DNA of 30,566 bases from Bacteroidales bacterium UBA1628 (GCA_002321335.1 DCMG01000087.1:1-30566); one strand, 5' to 3'; positions 1-7,934 are shown, counted from the first letter of the stretch. The notes: generated by a model not told the origin, from the sequence alone. A program made the numbers and translations.

Positions 1-2
1 TT

Positions 3-71
3 AAGAACCCGATCTTGATTCTTGCAGAGGCTTTGGATCTTGAGGCTACCGCCAAGGCTAACTCACGTTAG
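3..71 (+). CDS. C-terminal end of an unidentified protein (partial)
   Basis: An open frame enters from the left edge and ends at a TAG stop at 69-71. It encodes the last 22 residues, ending LDLEATAKANSR. The codon pattern is ordinary, and the strong hairpin at 114-155 follows, as expected for the end of a transcription unit. The piece is too short to identify the family. Confidence 0.55.
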   Translation, partial: KNPILILAEALDLEATAKANSR

Positions 72-113
72 AAGGCTTATAGTGGAGCGTAAGTGCTTGA
101 TTTGTAAGTTGTA

Positions 114-155
114 AAGCGAATCCCTTCAGTTAACTCAGACTGAAGGGATTCGCTT
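114..155. terminator. Convergent (possibly bidirectional) terminator hairpin
   Basis: The arms 114-130 and 139-155 are perfect 17-bp inverted complements around an 8-nt loop. The hairpin lies between the plus-strand gene ending at 71 and the minus-strand RNase P RNA whose 3' end is near 189, so it may stop transcription from both sides. The T-runs on either side are short, so it is not a textbook U-tract terminator. Confidence 0.75.
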
Positions 156-188
156 AAATCGTTTATTGTTAGATAGTTATGCTCCACT

Positions 189-676
189 AAAAGGCGGGAC
201 CGTAAGCCGGTTTCTGTTTTTGAATCTGCCATTTATCTTCGCAACCTACCCCCTGGCATCGGGCGGGCAGCCCTCGTCTGCCAGTATATTTGGTCTTGCA
301 GGCCCTGACATCGTACCCGGATGGCGTCACCGACACCCGTCGTGAGCTCTTGCCTCACGTTTTCACCCTTGCCTGTGGTCAGGCGGTTGTTTTCTGTTAC
401 GTCTGTCATAAGATTACTCCCATCTGAGCTTTCCTCAGCAGGGTGCCCTGTCCTGTCCGGACTTTCCTCACCCGGAACTGAAGTAACCGCCAAAAAATAA
501 CTTGCATCATCTTAGGCAATCTTTTTGGTCTATATTCCTTTTCTCATCAGTCATGTGCCACCGGCACACTCCTTCTTCAAAAAGGAATCTATCCTCAAAA
601 ATCTTTGCCAAATCTGCGGCAACTTATCTTTTGCCGCTTACTTAATCCCGCAGCGCGGCAGATCGTCCCACCTTTT
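189..676 (-). ncRNA. rnpB: RNase P RNA, bacterial type A, with expanded 5' (P3-side) region
   Basis: This is the catalytic RNA of RNase P, which matures tRNA 5' ends. Read on the minus strand, it has the hallmark GUGAGGAAAGUCCGGAC at 471-455 and, near the 3' end, ACAGAAACCGGCUUAC at 217-202. Helix P1 fixes the ends: 5' AAAAGGUGGGAC (676-665) pairs along 12 bp, one of them a G-U, with 3' GUCCCGCCUUUU (200-189). The deduced RNA is about 488 nt. Between the 5' strand of P1 and GAGGAAAG there are about 194 nt, against about 44 nt in E. coli M1 RNA. The extra stretch holds its own hairpins, such as 616-622 with 631-637 and 555-559 with 563-567. Open frames at 233-493 and 525-749 are shadows of this gene. 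The identity is secure; the exact ends are inferred from P1. Confidence 0.93.
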
Positions 677-682
677 ATCTTG

Positions 683-715
683 CAAAAGTACGAAAAAATC
701 ATTTCTGACTGTCAA
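683..715 (-). promoter_or_regulatory. Promoter of rnpB
   Basis: On the minus strand, TACTTTTG at 690-683 is an exact match to the Bacteroidota -7 consensus TAnnTTTG. TTGACAG at 715-709 lies at the position expected for the -33 element, though the spacing is a little long. The predicted transcription start, about 676-678, coincides with the first base of RNase P helix P1, which supports both calls. Confidence 0.7.
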
Positions 716-764
716 TGAAAAGCATTTAATGAACAAAAATTTTCGGTAATCCCATTTTTTGACA

Positions 765-772
765 TAAATTTG
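765..772 (+). promoter_or_regulatory. -7 promoter element for pyrG
   Basis: TAAATTTG matches TAnnTTTG exactly and lies 26 bases before the pyrG start codon, giving a leader of about 20 nt. The -33 region (about 740-746, TTTCGG) is only a partial match. It makes pyrG and rnpB a divergent pair. Confidence 0.5.
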
Positions 773-798
773 TAGTCCAGTAAAGAGCAGAAAAGAAT

Positions 799-2412
799 AT
801 GAGTACAAAGTATGTTTTCGTTACTGGCGGTGTCGCTTCGTCCCTTGGAAAGGGCATCATTGCCGCATCGTTGGCCAAACTTCTTCAGGCCAGAGGACTC
901 AGGGTCACCATCCAGAAATTCGATCCCTACATCAACATCGATCCGGGCACGCTTAATCCTTACGAGCACGGAGAGTGCTACGTGACTGATGACGGCGCCG
1001 AGACAGATCTGGATCTCGGACACTACGAGAGGTTCCTTGGCGTACACATGTCAAAGGCCAATAATGTGACCACCGGAAAGATTTACTGGACTGTCATCAA
1101 CAAGGAGAGGGAAGGGGCCTATCTTGGCAAGACCGTTCAGATTGTACCTCATATCACTGACGAAATCAAACGCAGGATGCTGCTCCTTGGAAAGACCGGC
1201 AAATATGACGTGATTGTCACGGAGGTAGGCGGTACTGTGGGTGATATGGAATCACAGCCGTTTGTGGAGGCTATCCGCCAACTCCAGTGGGAGCTTCCTG
1301 ACGAGGATCTCATCAGCATCCACCTGACTCTGGTCCCTTATCTGAGGGCGGCGAAGGAGCTCAAGACGAAACCTACGCAGCACTCTGTACAGATGCTCCA
1401 GCAGGCCGGTGTCCATCCGGACATCATCGTCTGCCGCACGGAGATGGAACTGACTCCGGAACTCAGGCGCAAGGTCGCTCTTTTCTGCAACGTCAAGCCG
1501 GGACACGTCATCCAGTCTATTGACGCCCCTTCAATCTATCAGGTGCCTCTGAATATGGAGGACGAGCGCCTCGACGAGATGGTTCTGAATCATTTCGGAA
1601 TATCCGCTCCGGAACCAGACTTCACGAATTTGAAGTCATTCCTTGACAGACTCTATAATCCTAAACATCAGATCGATATCGCCCTTGTCGGGAAATATGT
1701 CGAACTACAAGACGCCTACAAATCCATCCTTGAGTCGTTCGTTCACGCCGGGGCCGCCAACGAGTGCAAGGTGAACGTCCACACGGTTCAGAGCGAGCAT
1801 CTTGACAGCTCCAACCTGGAGGAAAAGATAGGGAATATGGACGGTATCCTCGTCGCTCCGGGGTTCGGCGAGAGGGGACTGGAAGGCAAGATTCTTGCAA
1901 TAAAATACGCCCGCGAGCACAACGTGCCGTTCTTCGGAATATGTCTGGGAATGCAGATGTGTGTGGTAGAGTTCGCCAGAGATGTGCTTGGAATCAAGGA
2001 CGCGATTTCCGCTGAAGTCAACCCGAACGCCGCCAACCCGGTCATTGACCTGATGGAGGAGCAGAAGAGCACTACGATCAAGGGCGGAACAATGAGGCTT
2101 GGAGCGTACGACTGCAAACTAGACAAGGACTCGTTGGCTTACAGGATTTACGGTAGCGAGATGATTTCGGAGAGACATCGTCACCGCTACGAGTTCAACA
2201 ATGCCTACCTTGACAGGATGGAGGCCGCCGGACTTAATGCCACAGGAAAGAATCCGGACACGGGTTTGGTTGAGATAGTCGAGATCCCTACGCATCCGTT
2301 CTTCATCGGAGTGCAGTTCCATCCTGAGCTCAAGAGCACGCCTGAGAAGCCTCAGCCGATTTTCGTGAAGTTCGTGGAGGCGGCGATGGCTAACAGAGAA
2401 AAGAGAAAGTAA
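799..2412 (+). CDS. pyrG: CTP synthase (glutamine-hydrolysing)
   Basis: PyrG converts UTP to CTP using ATP and ammonia from glutamine, the last step of pyrimidine nucleotide synthesis, in the cytoplasm. The 537-residue length is typical. The N-terminal synthetase domain begins YVFVTGGVASSLGKG with the P-loop, followed by the conserved FDPYINIDPGTLNPYEHGE segment. The C-terminal class I glutamine amidotransferase domain has the nucleophile Cys382 in GICLGMQM and His508/Glu510 in the final HPEL motif. The ATG at 799 gives the canonical MSTKYVFVTGG start and follows the -7 box at 765-772. No conserved segment is missing. The next gene starts 42 bases downstream on the same strand and may be cotranscribed. 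Confidence 0.98.
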   Translation: MSTKYVFVTGGVASSLGKGIIAASLAKLLQARGLRVTIQKFDPYINIDPGTLNPYEHGECYVTDDGAETDLDLGHYERFLGVHMSKANNVTTGKIYWTVINKEREGAYLGKTVQIVPHITDEIKRRMLLLGKTGKYDVIVTEVGGTVGDMESQPFVEAIRQLQWELPDEDLISIHLTLVPYLRAAKELKTKPTQHSVQMLQQAGVHPDIIVCRTEMELTPELRRKVALFCNVKPGHVIQSIDAPSIYQVPLNMEDERLDEMVLNHFGISAPEPDFTNLKSFLDRLYNPKHQIDIALVGKYVELQDAYKSILESFVHAGAANECKVNVHTVQSEHLDSSNLEEKIGNMDGILVAPGFGERGLEGKILAIKYAREHNVPFFGICLGMQMCVVEFARDVLGIKDAISAEVNPNAANPVIDLMEEQKSTTIKGGTMRLGAYDCKLDKDSLAYRIYGSEMISERHRHRYEFNNAYLDRMEAAGLNATGKNPDTGLVEIVEIPTHPFFIGVQFHPELKSTPEKPQPIFVKFVEAAMANREKRK

Positions 2413-2454
2413 TATGCCAGCGGAGGCTGACTTCGTGGCCTTAATGATGAAATA

Positions 2455-3228
2455 ATGAAGAGATTCGTGAATATATTCTTAGAAACCGCTGTGGCTTCGC
2501 TTGCGTTGCTTTCAGCTTCGTGTGCCGATGCCAAGGTGCGACAGTACAAGGTTCAGGTTGTGAAGGAATATATTCATGATGAGACTTCGTTCACGCAGGG
2601 GCTTTTCTTCCTGAACGGGGAGATGATCGAGACCACAGGGCAATACGGTGAATCGACCCTCCGTAAGGTGGATCTGGCGACAGGAAAGGCCTTGAAGAGG
2701 TTTGATTTCGACAAGAAATATTTCCTCGAAGGCTCTGTGGAACTGAATGGCAACATATTCATCCTCACTTGGTTGAATAAGGTTGCGTTTGTCTATGACG
2801 CGAAGACTCTGGCCTACAAATCGACTTGGAGCTACCCGCGTGAGGGGTGGGGGCTTACTACTGACGGGAAGAGCATGATCGCATCAGATGGCTCCGCACG
2901 GCTGTACTTTATGGATGAGAAGTTCAAGCAGCAAAAGGTGCTGACTGTCAAGATGAACGGACGGCCTGTGCAGATGCTGAACGAGCTTGAGTGGATTGAC
3001 GGGAAGATTTGGGCTAACGTCTATATGACTGACATGATTGTGATTATCAATCCTTCCGACGGGACGGTCGAGGGGGCGATTGATTGCAGCGGGCTTTTGC
3101 CAAAGTCTTTGCGTGACACCAATACGGACGTATTGAACGGAATCGCTTACAATCCCAGGAATGGTAAGATTTACCTTACCGGCAAGTGTTGGAAGCGGCT
3201 CTATGAGGTGCGTCTGGTAGAAAAATGA
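2455..3228 (+). CDS. Secreted glutaminyl-peptide cyclotransferase
   Basis: This is a glutaminyl cyclase of the plant/bacterial beta-propeller family (Glu_cyclase_2), which makes N-terminal pyroglutamate on exported proteins. In Bacteroidota, many proteins begin with Gln after signal-peptide cleavage, which gives this enzyme natural periplasmic substrates. The 257 residues start with an export signal; Cys23 in LSASC could be a loose lipobox, so the protein may be a lipoprotein. The family signatures FTQGL (about residues 47-51) and ETTGQYGESTLRKVDL are visible, with later propeller blades ELEWIDGKIWANVY and LNGIAYNPRNGKIYLTGK. It follows pyrG by 42 bases and ends just before a REP-like element. 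Confidence 0.88.
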   Translation: MKRFVNIFLETAVASLALLSASCADAKVRQYKVQVVKEYIHDETSFTQGLFFLNGEMIETTGQYGESTLRKVDLATGKALKRFDFDKKYFLEGSVELNGNIFILTWLNKVAFVYDAKTLAYKSTWSYPREGWGLTTDGKSMIASDGSARLYFMDEKFKQQKVLTVKMNGRPVQMLNELEWIDGKIWANVYMTDMIVIINPSDGTVEGAIDCSGLLPKSLRDTNTDVLNGIAYNPRNGKIYLTGKCWKRLYEVRLVEK

Positions 3229-3230
3229 TG

Positions 3231-3315
3231 GTCGCTGAGCTTGTCGAAGCGACTGAACAGAAAGATGCAATCGCTGAACCTGCGGTGCACTGAGCTAGCC
3301 GAAGTGTTGAAGCGA
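3231..3315. repeat. REP-like hairpin pair
   Basis: The stretch holds two related palindromic units just after the cyclotransferase stop. In the first, GTCGCT (3231-3236) pairs with AGCGAC (3248-3253) around GAGCTTGTCGA. The second is a degenerate relative, CACTGAGCTAGCCGAAGTG (3288-3306), followed by another AGCGAC. The GAGCTTGTCGAAG core resembles a dispersed palindromic repeat that I recall from many Bacteroidota and other genomes. It may help end the upstream transcript. Copy number in this genome cannot be judged here. Confidence 0.6.
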
Positions 3316-3333
3316 CTGATGAGTAAAAAATAA

Positions 3334-3416
3334 CAGCGGGGGTACTGGGCAGTTGCCCGGTTGAGATCATACCCAATGAACCTGATGCGGATAATGCCGC
3401 CGAAGGGAAGCGATGT
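3334..3416 (+). promoter_or_regulatory. TPP (thiamin pyrophosphate) riboswitch
   Basis: The aptamer binds TPP and usually lowers expression of the downstream gene. Conserved THI-element pieces appear in order: GGGGGUACUGGG, then UGAGAUCAUACCC (3362-3374), then ACCUGAUGCGGAUAAUGCCG (3380-3399) and GAAGGGAAGCG (3402-3412). The closing stem ACAGCG/CGAUGU has one mismatch. Downstream, a small hairpin TGCCG/CGGCA (3424-3437) lies before the start codon at 3465 and has no U-tract, which suggests control of translation rather than termination. Confidence 0.95.
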
Positions 3417-3464
3417 CTCAGATTGCCGTAACCGGCAGCCCCTTGCATTAATATTCAAAACATT

Positions 3465-5846
3465 ATGCGAGGTTTTTTATTTGCGACAGCGGCACTTGCC
3501 GCTATGACTCCACAGGCTTTGAACGCTCAAAGCCAGCCGGACACCACAAAGGCCGAGATTCTCAATGAGGCCATTGTCAAAGGTGTCCGCGCGCAGAAGA
3601 ACGCACCTTATGCGGTGGCTAATGTTGACCGTAAGGCGCTACAGAATTTCTCTGGAACCGGCAAGGAACTTCCGTTCCTGTTCTCGACTACTCCCGGTGT
3701 GCTTTCCTGGAGCGAGAACGGTCTTGGCACCGGTACGACTTATATGCGTATCAGAGGGGCGGGGGACTCCCGGATCAATGTCACGATTGATGGCGTTCCG
3801 CTCAACTCTCCTGAGGACCAGTGCGTTTTCTGGGCGAATATGAACAGTTATGCCTCCATTCTGGAAAGTGTTCAGATTCAGCGTGGTGTAGGATCATCCA
3901 CAAACGGTGACGGTGCGTTCGGCGGATCTGTCGCCCTTCGTACCAAGGCTCCGTCCTACGACCCGTTTGTCGAGTTGAACGCTTCTTATGGAAGCTACAA
4001 CACCTACAACACGGGATTCTCGATGTCAACCGGTCTGCTTGGCAAGCACTTTGTCGCCGACGCCGCTTTCCACACCACAGGAACTGACGGCTATATTCAC
4101 GGAACAGCCGGAAAATCAGGTTCTTGGTATGCCGGGCTCACCTGGCTCGGAAGAGATTACATAATCAGGTACCGGAACATCGGAAACTACGAGCACACGG
4201 GACAGGCATGGAACGGTGTCACAGCCGGAACAAATGACCTGTCGATAATGGATGGCACCTACGGCAAGGAGACCGGAATCAAGACATACGCTGACATGTA
4301 CCGTGTCGGCCTCGGCAGATTCAACTCGCTCTATGAATCAATGGATCCTGAAACCTACAAGACGACCCGCTACACCCTGAACGACGGCAGTTACTGGCCG
4401 AAGACTACGGACAACTTCTGGCAGGATCACAACATACTCTCTGCCGCCTGGAACATAAATGACAATCTGAAGACAACTTTGTCTCTTCATTACACCTATG
4501 GCTATGGGTACTATGACGAGTTCCGGTTTGACAACAAGGTGTCCAAGTTCGGTTTCGATATGGTGAACGAGAAAGGGAAACCGGTCTTGTCTGATTTTGT
4601 CCGCCAGAAAGGCCTTGATCAGAATGCGGCTGGCTTTGTCTACAACATCAGCTACAACAACAATGGCTGGGATGTCATCGGAGGCCTTTCCGCCCAGTTG
4701 TTCTGGGCCAACCACTTCGGCTACCTGACATACGTGTCCAATCCTGATGTCGTAAAGCGTTATCCTGCTCTCGCTGGCCTGAATGACACCGATTTTGATA
4801 ATGGACACTACACCTACTACGACTCGGACGCCAAGAAGAATGACTACAGCGCTTTTGTCAAGGCTTCCAAGCGGTTTGGAGAGCATTTCACTATCTTCGC
4901 CGACCTTCAGTACAGGCGTGTGGACTACACCACGGATGGAATTAACGACAAGTTTGTAAAGCAGGAAGACGGTACCTATAAGAATCAGAGTCTTGACATT
5001 GACGAGAATTACAATTTCTTCAATCCCAAGTTCGGCTTCAGTTACAAGACCGGCAAACACAGGGCTTATGCGTCCGTGGCGATGAGCAACCGTGAACCGG
5101 AACGCAACAACTTCACAGACAATTACAACTACCCTTACCCTAAAGCCGAGCATGTCAACGACTACGAATTAGGCTACCAGTATTCCGGTTCTGTTTTCCG
5201 CGCTTCCGCCAACTTCTACTTTATGGACTATGTGAACCAGTTCGTCCAGACAGGAATGCAAAGCGACATCGGTGAGAACCTGACCACCAACATCAAGGAC
5301 TCTTACCGTGCCGGTGTTGAACTGACCGCAGGTGTCGATGTCGCCCAGTGGCTGACACTTGAGGCCAACGCCGCTCTCAGTTCCAACAAGATCAAGGACT
5401 TCGATGAGGTCATTGAGGATTGGGACAATTATGAAACCGGTATCAGAACCAACCACTACAACAACTCGACACTTGCGTTCTCCCCGTCCGCCATTGTAAA
5501 CGGATTCGCCATATTCAAAGTTAAAGGTGTCCAGGCAACATGGCACACCGCATTCGTGAGCCGTCAGTACCTTGACAACACCAAGAACAAGGACCGCTCT
5601 CTCCCGGCATATTCATTCTCGGGCGTAAGCCTCAGCTACCCGATCAAGCTTCGTGGCTTCCTGAGGGAAATAACTATCGGCCTTGATGTAAACAACATCT
5701 TCAACACCCACGCGGCCACATCCGGTTGGGTATATTCCGCCGTATGCGAGTCCGCCGGCCACCCGGACACCAACCGCTACTACCAGCTCGGCTTCGTCCC
5801 GATGTCCGGCACAACCGCCTTGGGACGCATAACCCTCAAGTTCTAG
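3465..5846 (+). CDS. TonB-dependent outer-membrane receptor, probably for thiamin
   Basis: This is a 793-residue TonB-dependent receptor that imports a ligand across the outer membrane. A signal peptide ends near AQS (residue about 22), followed by a possible TonB box (EAIVKG), a plug domain with MRIRGAGDSRINVTIDGVPLN and a QIQRGVGSSTNGDGAFGG segment, and a beta-barrel ending in GRITLKF with a terminal Phe. The TPP riboswitch directly upstream is the main evidence for substrate. Bacteroidota have a thiamin-regulated receptor of this kind, called Omr1 in comparative studies. The usual partners, a PnuT permease and a thiamin kinase, are not adjacent. A thiamin precursor is an alternative ligand. 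A terminator follows at 5940-5978. Confidence 0.92.
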   Translation: MRGFLFATAALAAMTPQALNAQSQPDTTKAEILNEAIVKGVRAQKNAPYAVANVDRKALQNFSGTGKELPFLFSTTPGVLSWSENGLGTGTTYMRIRGAGDSRINVTIDGVPLNSPEDQCVFWANMNSYASILESVQIQRGVGSSTNGDGAFGGSVALRTKAPSYDPFVELNASYGSYNTYNTGFSMSTGLLGKHFVADAAFHTTGTDGYIHGTAGKSGSWYAGLTWLGRDYIIRYRNIGNYEHTGQAWNGVTAGTNDLSIMDGTYGKETGIKTYADMYRVGLGRFNSLYESMDPETYKTTRYTLNDGSYWPKTTDNFWQDHNILSAAWNINDNLKTTLSLHYTYGYGYYDEFRFDNKVSKFGFDMVNEKGKPVLSDFVRQKGLDQNAAGFVYNISYNNNGWDVIGGLSAQLFWANHFGYLTYVSNPDVVKRYPALAGLNDTDFDNGHYTYYDSDAKKNDYSAFVKASKRFGEHFTIFADLQYRRVDYTTDGINDKFVKQEDGTYKNQSLDIDENYNFFNPKFGFSYKTGKHRAYASVAMSNREPERNNFTDNYNYPYPKAEHVNDYELGYQYSGSVFRASANFYFMDYVNQFVQTGMQSDIGENLTTNIKDSYRAGVELTAGVDVAQWLTLEANAALSSNKIKDFDEVIEDWDNYETGIRTNHYNNSTLAFSPSAIVNGFAIFKVKGVQATWHTAFVSRQYLDNTKNKDRSLPAYSFSGVSLSYPIKLRGFLREITIGLDVNNIFNTHAATSGWVYSAVCESAGHPDTNRYYQLGFVPMSGTTALGRITLKF

Positions 5847-5939
5847 TGTTCCCCGTGGCAGAACTTGTGGCCAATCGGCAGAAGATTGCATGATCGAAGC
5901 CCGATTGAACCGCCCGAACAACGAACATAACAAATTCCC

Positions 5940-5978
5940 GCACCCGACACGCCTCATCAAGCGACTCGGGTGCTTTTT
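5940..5978 (+). terminator. Rho-independent terminator after the receptor gene
   Basis: GCACCCGA (5940-5947) pairs with TCGGGTGC (5966-5973), followed by five T residues. It lies 94 bases after the receptor stop codon. Confidence 0.8.
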
Positions 5979-6338
5979 ATGAATATCTTGACTCATCATA
6001 GACAACTTCAAAGTGATTTTGGTCACGGATTATCTGAACAAGCCTATCGCGATCAAGTATTATTGGGGGTGCATTCAGCGCGTTCATGCCCCCCGAAACC
6101 ACAATATTATTTGATACGGGTGCGAGTACCCTTGATTTGCACCCGACACTATGAAGATGATTTTTATTAATATATAAGTGACAGGATATTGAAATTACCA
6201 AATAATTTGTATTTTTGCAAAGGAATATTGAGTAAGTTTTTCACCAATGTCCAGTGAAAGCGCCCTTGTAGAGGCCGATTGTTTATGAGCTTTTTCTATG
6301 CTGAAACTTTAATTATGATTCCACTTTTTTGGAAGTAA
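5979..6338. other. Long gene-poor stretch with promoter and hairpins
   Basis: I see no convincing gene. A minus-strand frame of 74 codons (5977-6201) and, in a plus-strand frame, a run reading DNFKVILVTDYLNKPIAIKY look somewhat protein-like, but neither can be tied to a family; they may be a gene remnant. Two GC-rich hairpins are visible: GGGGG/CCCCC around 6065-6099 and GGGTGC/GCACCC at 6118-6144. The 11-mer GCACCCGACAC at 6139-6149 repeats 5940-5950. A plus-strand promoter lies at 6189-6217. After it is a leader with a TTTCAC/GTGAAA hairpin (6239-6259) and a 13-codon frame (6247-6288), then the left inverted repeat. Confidence 0.5.
6189..6217 (+). promoter_or_regulatory. Plus-strand promoter with no sense gene in this orientation
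   Basis: TATTTTTG (6210-6217) is an exact match to the Bacteroidota -7 box TAnnTTTG, with TTG (6189-6191) 18 bases upstream as a -33-like element. Transcription would run rightward from about 6224, through a roughly 115-nt leader, into the inverted repeat at 6339 and then antisense to three minus-strand genes. It makes sense as a gene promoter only if the segment 6339-8628 is inverted, or if it makes a small RNA. Confidence 0.55.
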
Positions 6339-6357
6339 TTTTATTAAACGTACAGTT
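6339..6357 (+). repeat. Left 19-bp inverted repeat (IRL)
   Basis: TTTTATTAAACGTACAGTT here is identical to the reverse complement of 8610-8628. It lies three bases outside the stop codon of the FHA gene ending at 6361. The core AAACGTAC resembles, as I recall it, the core of repeats used by Hin-type serine invertases in Bacteroides (ARACGTWCGT), with one inserted base. Confidence 0.9.
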
Positions 6358-6360
6358 TGA

Positions 6361-6933
6361 TTATATTATTGGATTTATAACGTTATCAGATTCGCTTTTC
6401 GGATTCTCAATCTTGTTTGGAGAGGATGGTCTCTTTGCTTTCTGACCGGTGGACGGGATTGTTTCATCAGGTAATCCAGCGCCTGGTATCTTAATGCGGG
6501 CAGTGTCAGAAGGATTAGCCGGCGATGCTGTCACACCACCATTGGTACTTGTCGCAATAGGCTCAATGTCATCTTGATGGCAATTGCGGGCCAATCTGAC
6601 AGTCACCATGACAATTACAAACAAAGACAACAACACCGCCGCTATCGAGCCGGCAATGATCAGCAAACGTCGATAGGAGCGTGGAATCAATTCCCAATCC
6701 AAATCAGCGACATTCGCGAAAGTAATGGTGTCATCTCTTCTGACAGGAACCTCCACACCCGGTCTCATACGTATCCCGTTTATGTACGTTCCATTCATGC
6801 TTTGGTCAGACAGGTAATATTTCCCATTCTTCGTTACCCTGATAGTGGCGTGTCTGCGACTTACGATATTCTCATCATCAGGGATGTAAATATCGCATTC
6901 GCTGCCACGTCCTATTGTATAGATTGTTTTCAT
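6361..6933 (-). CDS. FHA-domain protein with transmembrane anchor
   Basis: This is a 190-residue bitopic protein. An FHA domain (residues 1 to about 80), which binds phosphothreonine peptides, has the expected motifs: IGRG (7-10), SRRH (25-28) and NGTYING (47-53). A hydrophobic segment at about 90-114 then crosses the membrane, leaving a 75-residue Pro/Ser/Asn-rich tail outside. The FHA domain probably reads phosphorylation by the kinase at 11633-12700. It is a close paralogue of the first FHA domain of the protease at 8637: both have PGVEVPxRRxD and DWxLIP blocks. It is the last gene of the FHA-PP2C-FHA set, 12 bases after the phosphatase. The tail has no recognisable fold. Confidence 0.88.
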   Translation of the reverse strand: MKTIYTIGRGSECDIYIPDDENIVSRRHATIRVTKNGKYYLSDQSMNGTYINGIRMRPGVEVPVRRDDTITFANVADLDWELIPRSYRRLLIIAGSIAAVLLSLFVIVMVTVRLARNCHQDDIEPIATSTNGGVTASPANPSDTARIKIPGAGLPDETIPSTGQKAKRPSSPNKIENPKSESDNVINPII

Positions 6934-6945
6934 AATCTGAATTGA

Positions 6946-7929
6946 TTATTCTTGTTTATGTTCACATGCAGCACCATGCGATGTGTTAGCGGAATCATTA
7001 GACGCCGCCGTGGAGTCAGTTACTTGATTTACTTCTGAACCTGAAGTCTGTGGCTCATGTGTGCATTGACGCACATTAGAAAACAGACTTGACAACAAGC
7101 AAATAGATAATATAGCCACAAGTATTTTGGTCCTTCTGTCCATCTTGGTTCTTATTAGAGATTCTGTGTTCAAATCGATAATCGCCGCCGAATAGTTGTC
7201 ATGGTGTCCGCCGTCCACTATACCAATATTCTCTATTTTGGTGAATGTCTGCTCCAAGGCATTTTCCGCATCTGACCTACGGCAAACGGAAGCTATCAGA
7301 TCAGACTCAGGCATGGATCCCCAAAAGCCATCGGTGCAAAGCACTAATCTGTCCCCTTTGAGATACGGAAGCGTGTAGACTTCCGGTTCAATGGATCTCT
7401 CAACTCCCAAAGCCTTGAGAATGGAATTGGACTGGCTTGATAATCTGGCTTGTTCTTCTGTTATCACCCCTTTGCTTACAAGCGTTTGATACACAAATGA
7501 GTGGTCAAAAGTCCTGAACACTTTCCTTTTACCTCTCAAAAGGTATATACGACTGTCTCCGACATAAGAAGCATACACACATTGCTTTGTGATCAGCACC
7601 GCTACCAAAGTTGTTCCCATGCCTTTAAGGGAGGATGTTTCGGATGCTTTCTGAAAAATCACTTCATTCGCATGAATGATGGCCGCTTTCAGGACTTCGG
7701 CCGGTGATTTGTCAAAGGCCGCCGAACCTACATCATCAATGACAGTGGTTACAGCGATATTGGACGCCACGGCGCCACCATTGCAGCCACCCATACCATC
7801 ACAGACTACCACGATGGTCCCTAAGGACGTGTCAGCCGATCCGGCGGAATCCTGATTGTCAGGACGCCCGCCGATACGGGAATCCAGCAATCCTTTGATT
7901 TTCAATGATGACTCTATGTGGCTGGACAT
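6946..7929 (-). CDS. PP2C-family Ser/Thr phosphatase with C-terminal TM anchor
   Basis: This is a metal-dependent phosphatase (PPM/PP2C) expected to remove phosphate from targets of the neighbouring kinase. The residues that hold the two metal ions are present: RPDNQD (22-27), DGMGG (44-48), TDG (199-201) and DN (244-245), together with GDSR (124-127). The catalytic domain covers about residues 10-255. A basic stretch and TM segment at about 268-285 follow, then a 40-residue tail rich in Ser, Thr, Asn and acidic residues that lies outside the membrane. Most stand-alone PP2C enzymes of this group lack such an anchor. It lies 5 bases after the upstream FHA gene. It corresponds in role to PppA of T6SS regulation, but orthology is not shown. 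Confidence 0.95.
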   Translation of the reverse strand: MSSHIESSLKIKGLLDSRIGGRPDNQDSAGSADTSLGTIVVVCDGMGGCNGGAVASNIAVTTVIDDVGSAAFDKSPAEVLKAAIIHANEVIFQKASETSSLKGMGTTLVAVLITKQCVYASYVGDSRIYLLRGKRKVFRTFDHSFVYQTLVSKGVITEEQARLSSQSNSILKALGVERSIEPEVYTLPYLKGDRLVLCTDGFWGSMPESDLIASVCRRSDAENALEQTFTKIENIGIVDGGHHDNYSAAIIDLNTESLIRTKMDRRTKILVAILSICLLSSLFSNVRQCTHEPQTSGSEVNQVTDSTAASNDSANTSHGAACEHKQE

Positions 7930-7934
7930 TGTAC

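Noticed and set aside
233..493. Minus-strand open frame of 86 codons, and a plus-strand frame at 525-749
   Set aside because: Both lie inside the RNase P RNA defined by its conserved core and P1 pairing; they are not genes.
4338..5153. Long antisense open frame (271 codons) and another at 5169-5546 opposite the TonB receptor
   Set aside because: They mirror the receptor's codon pattern, have no recognisable domain or signal, and the receptor itself is certain.
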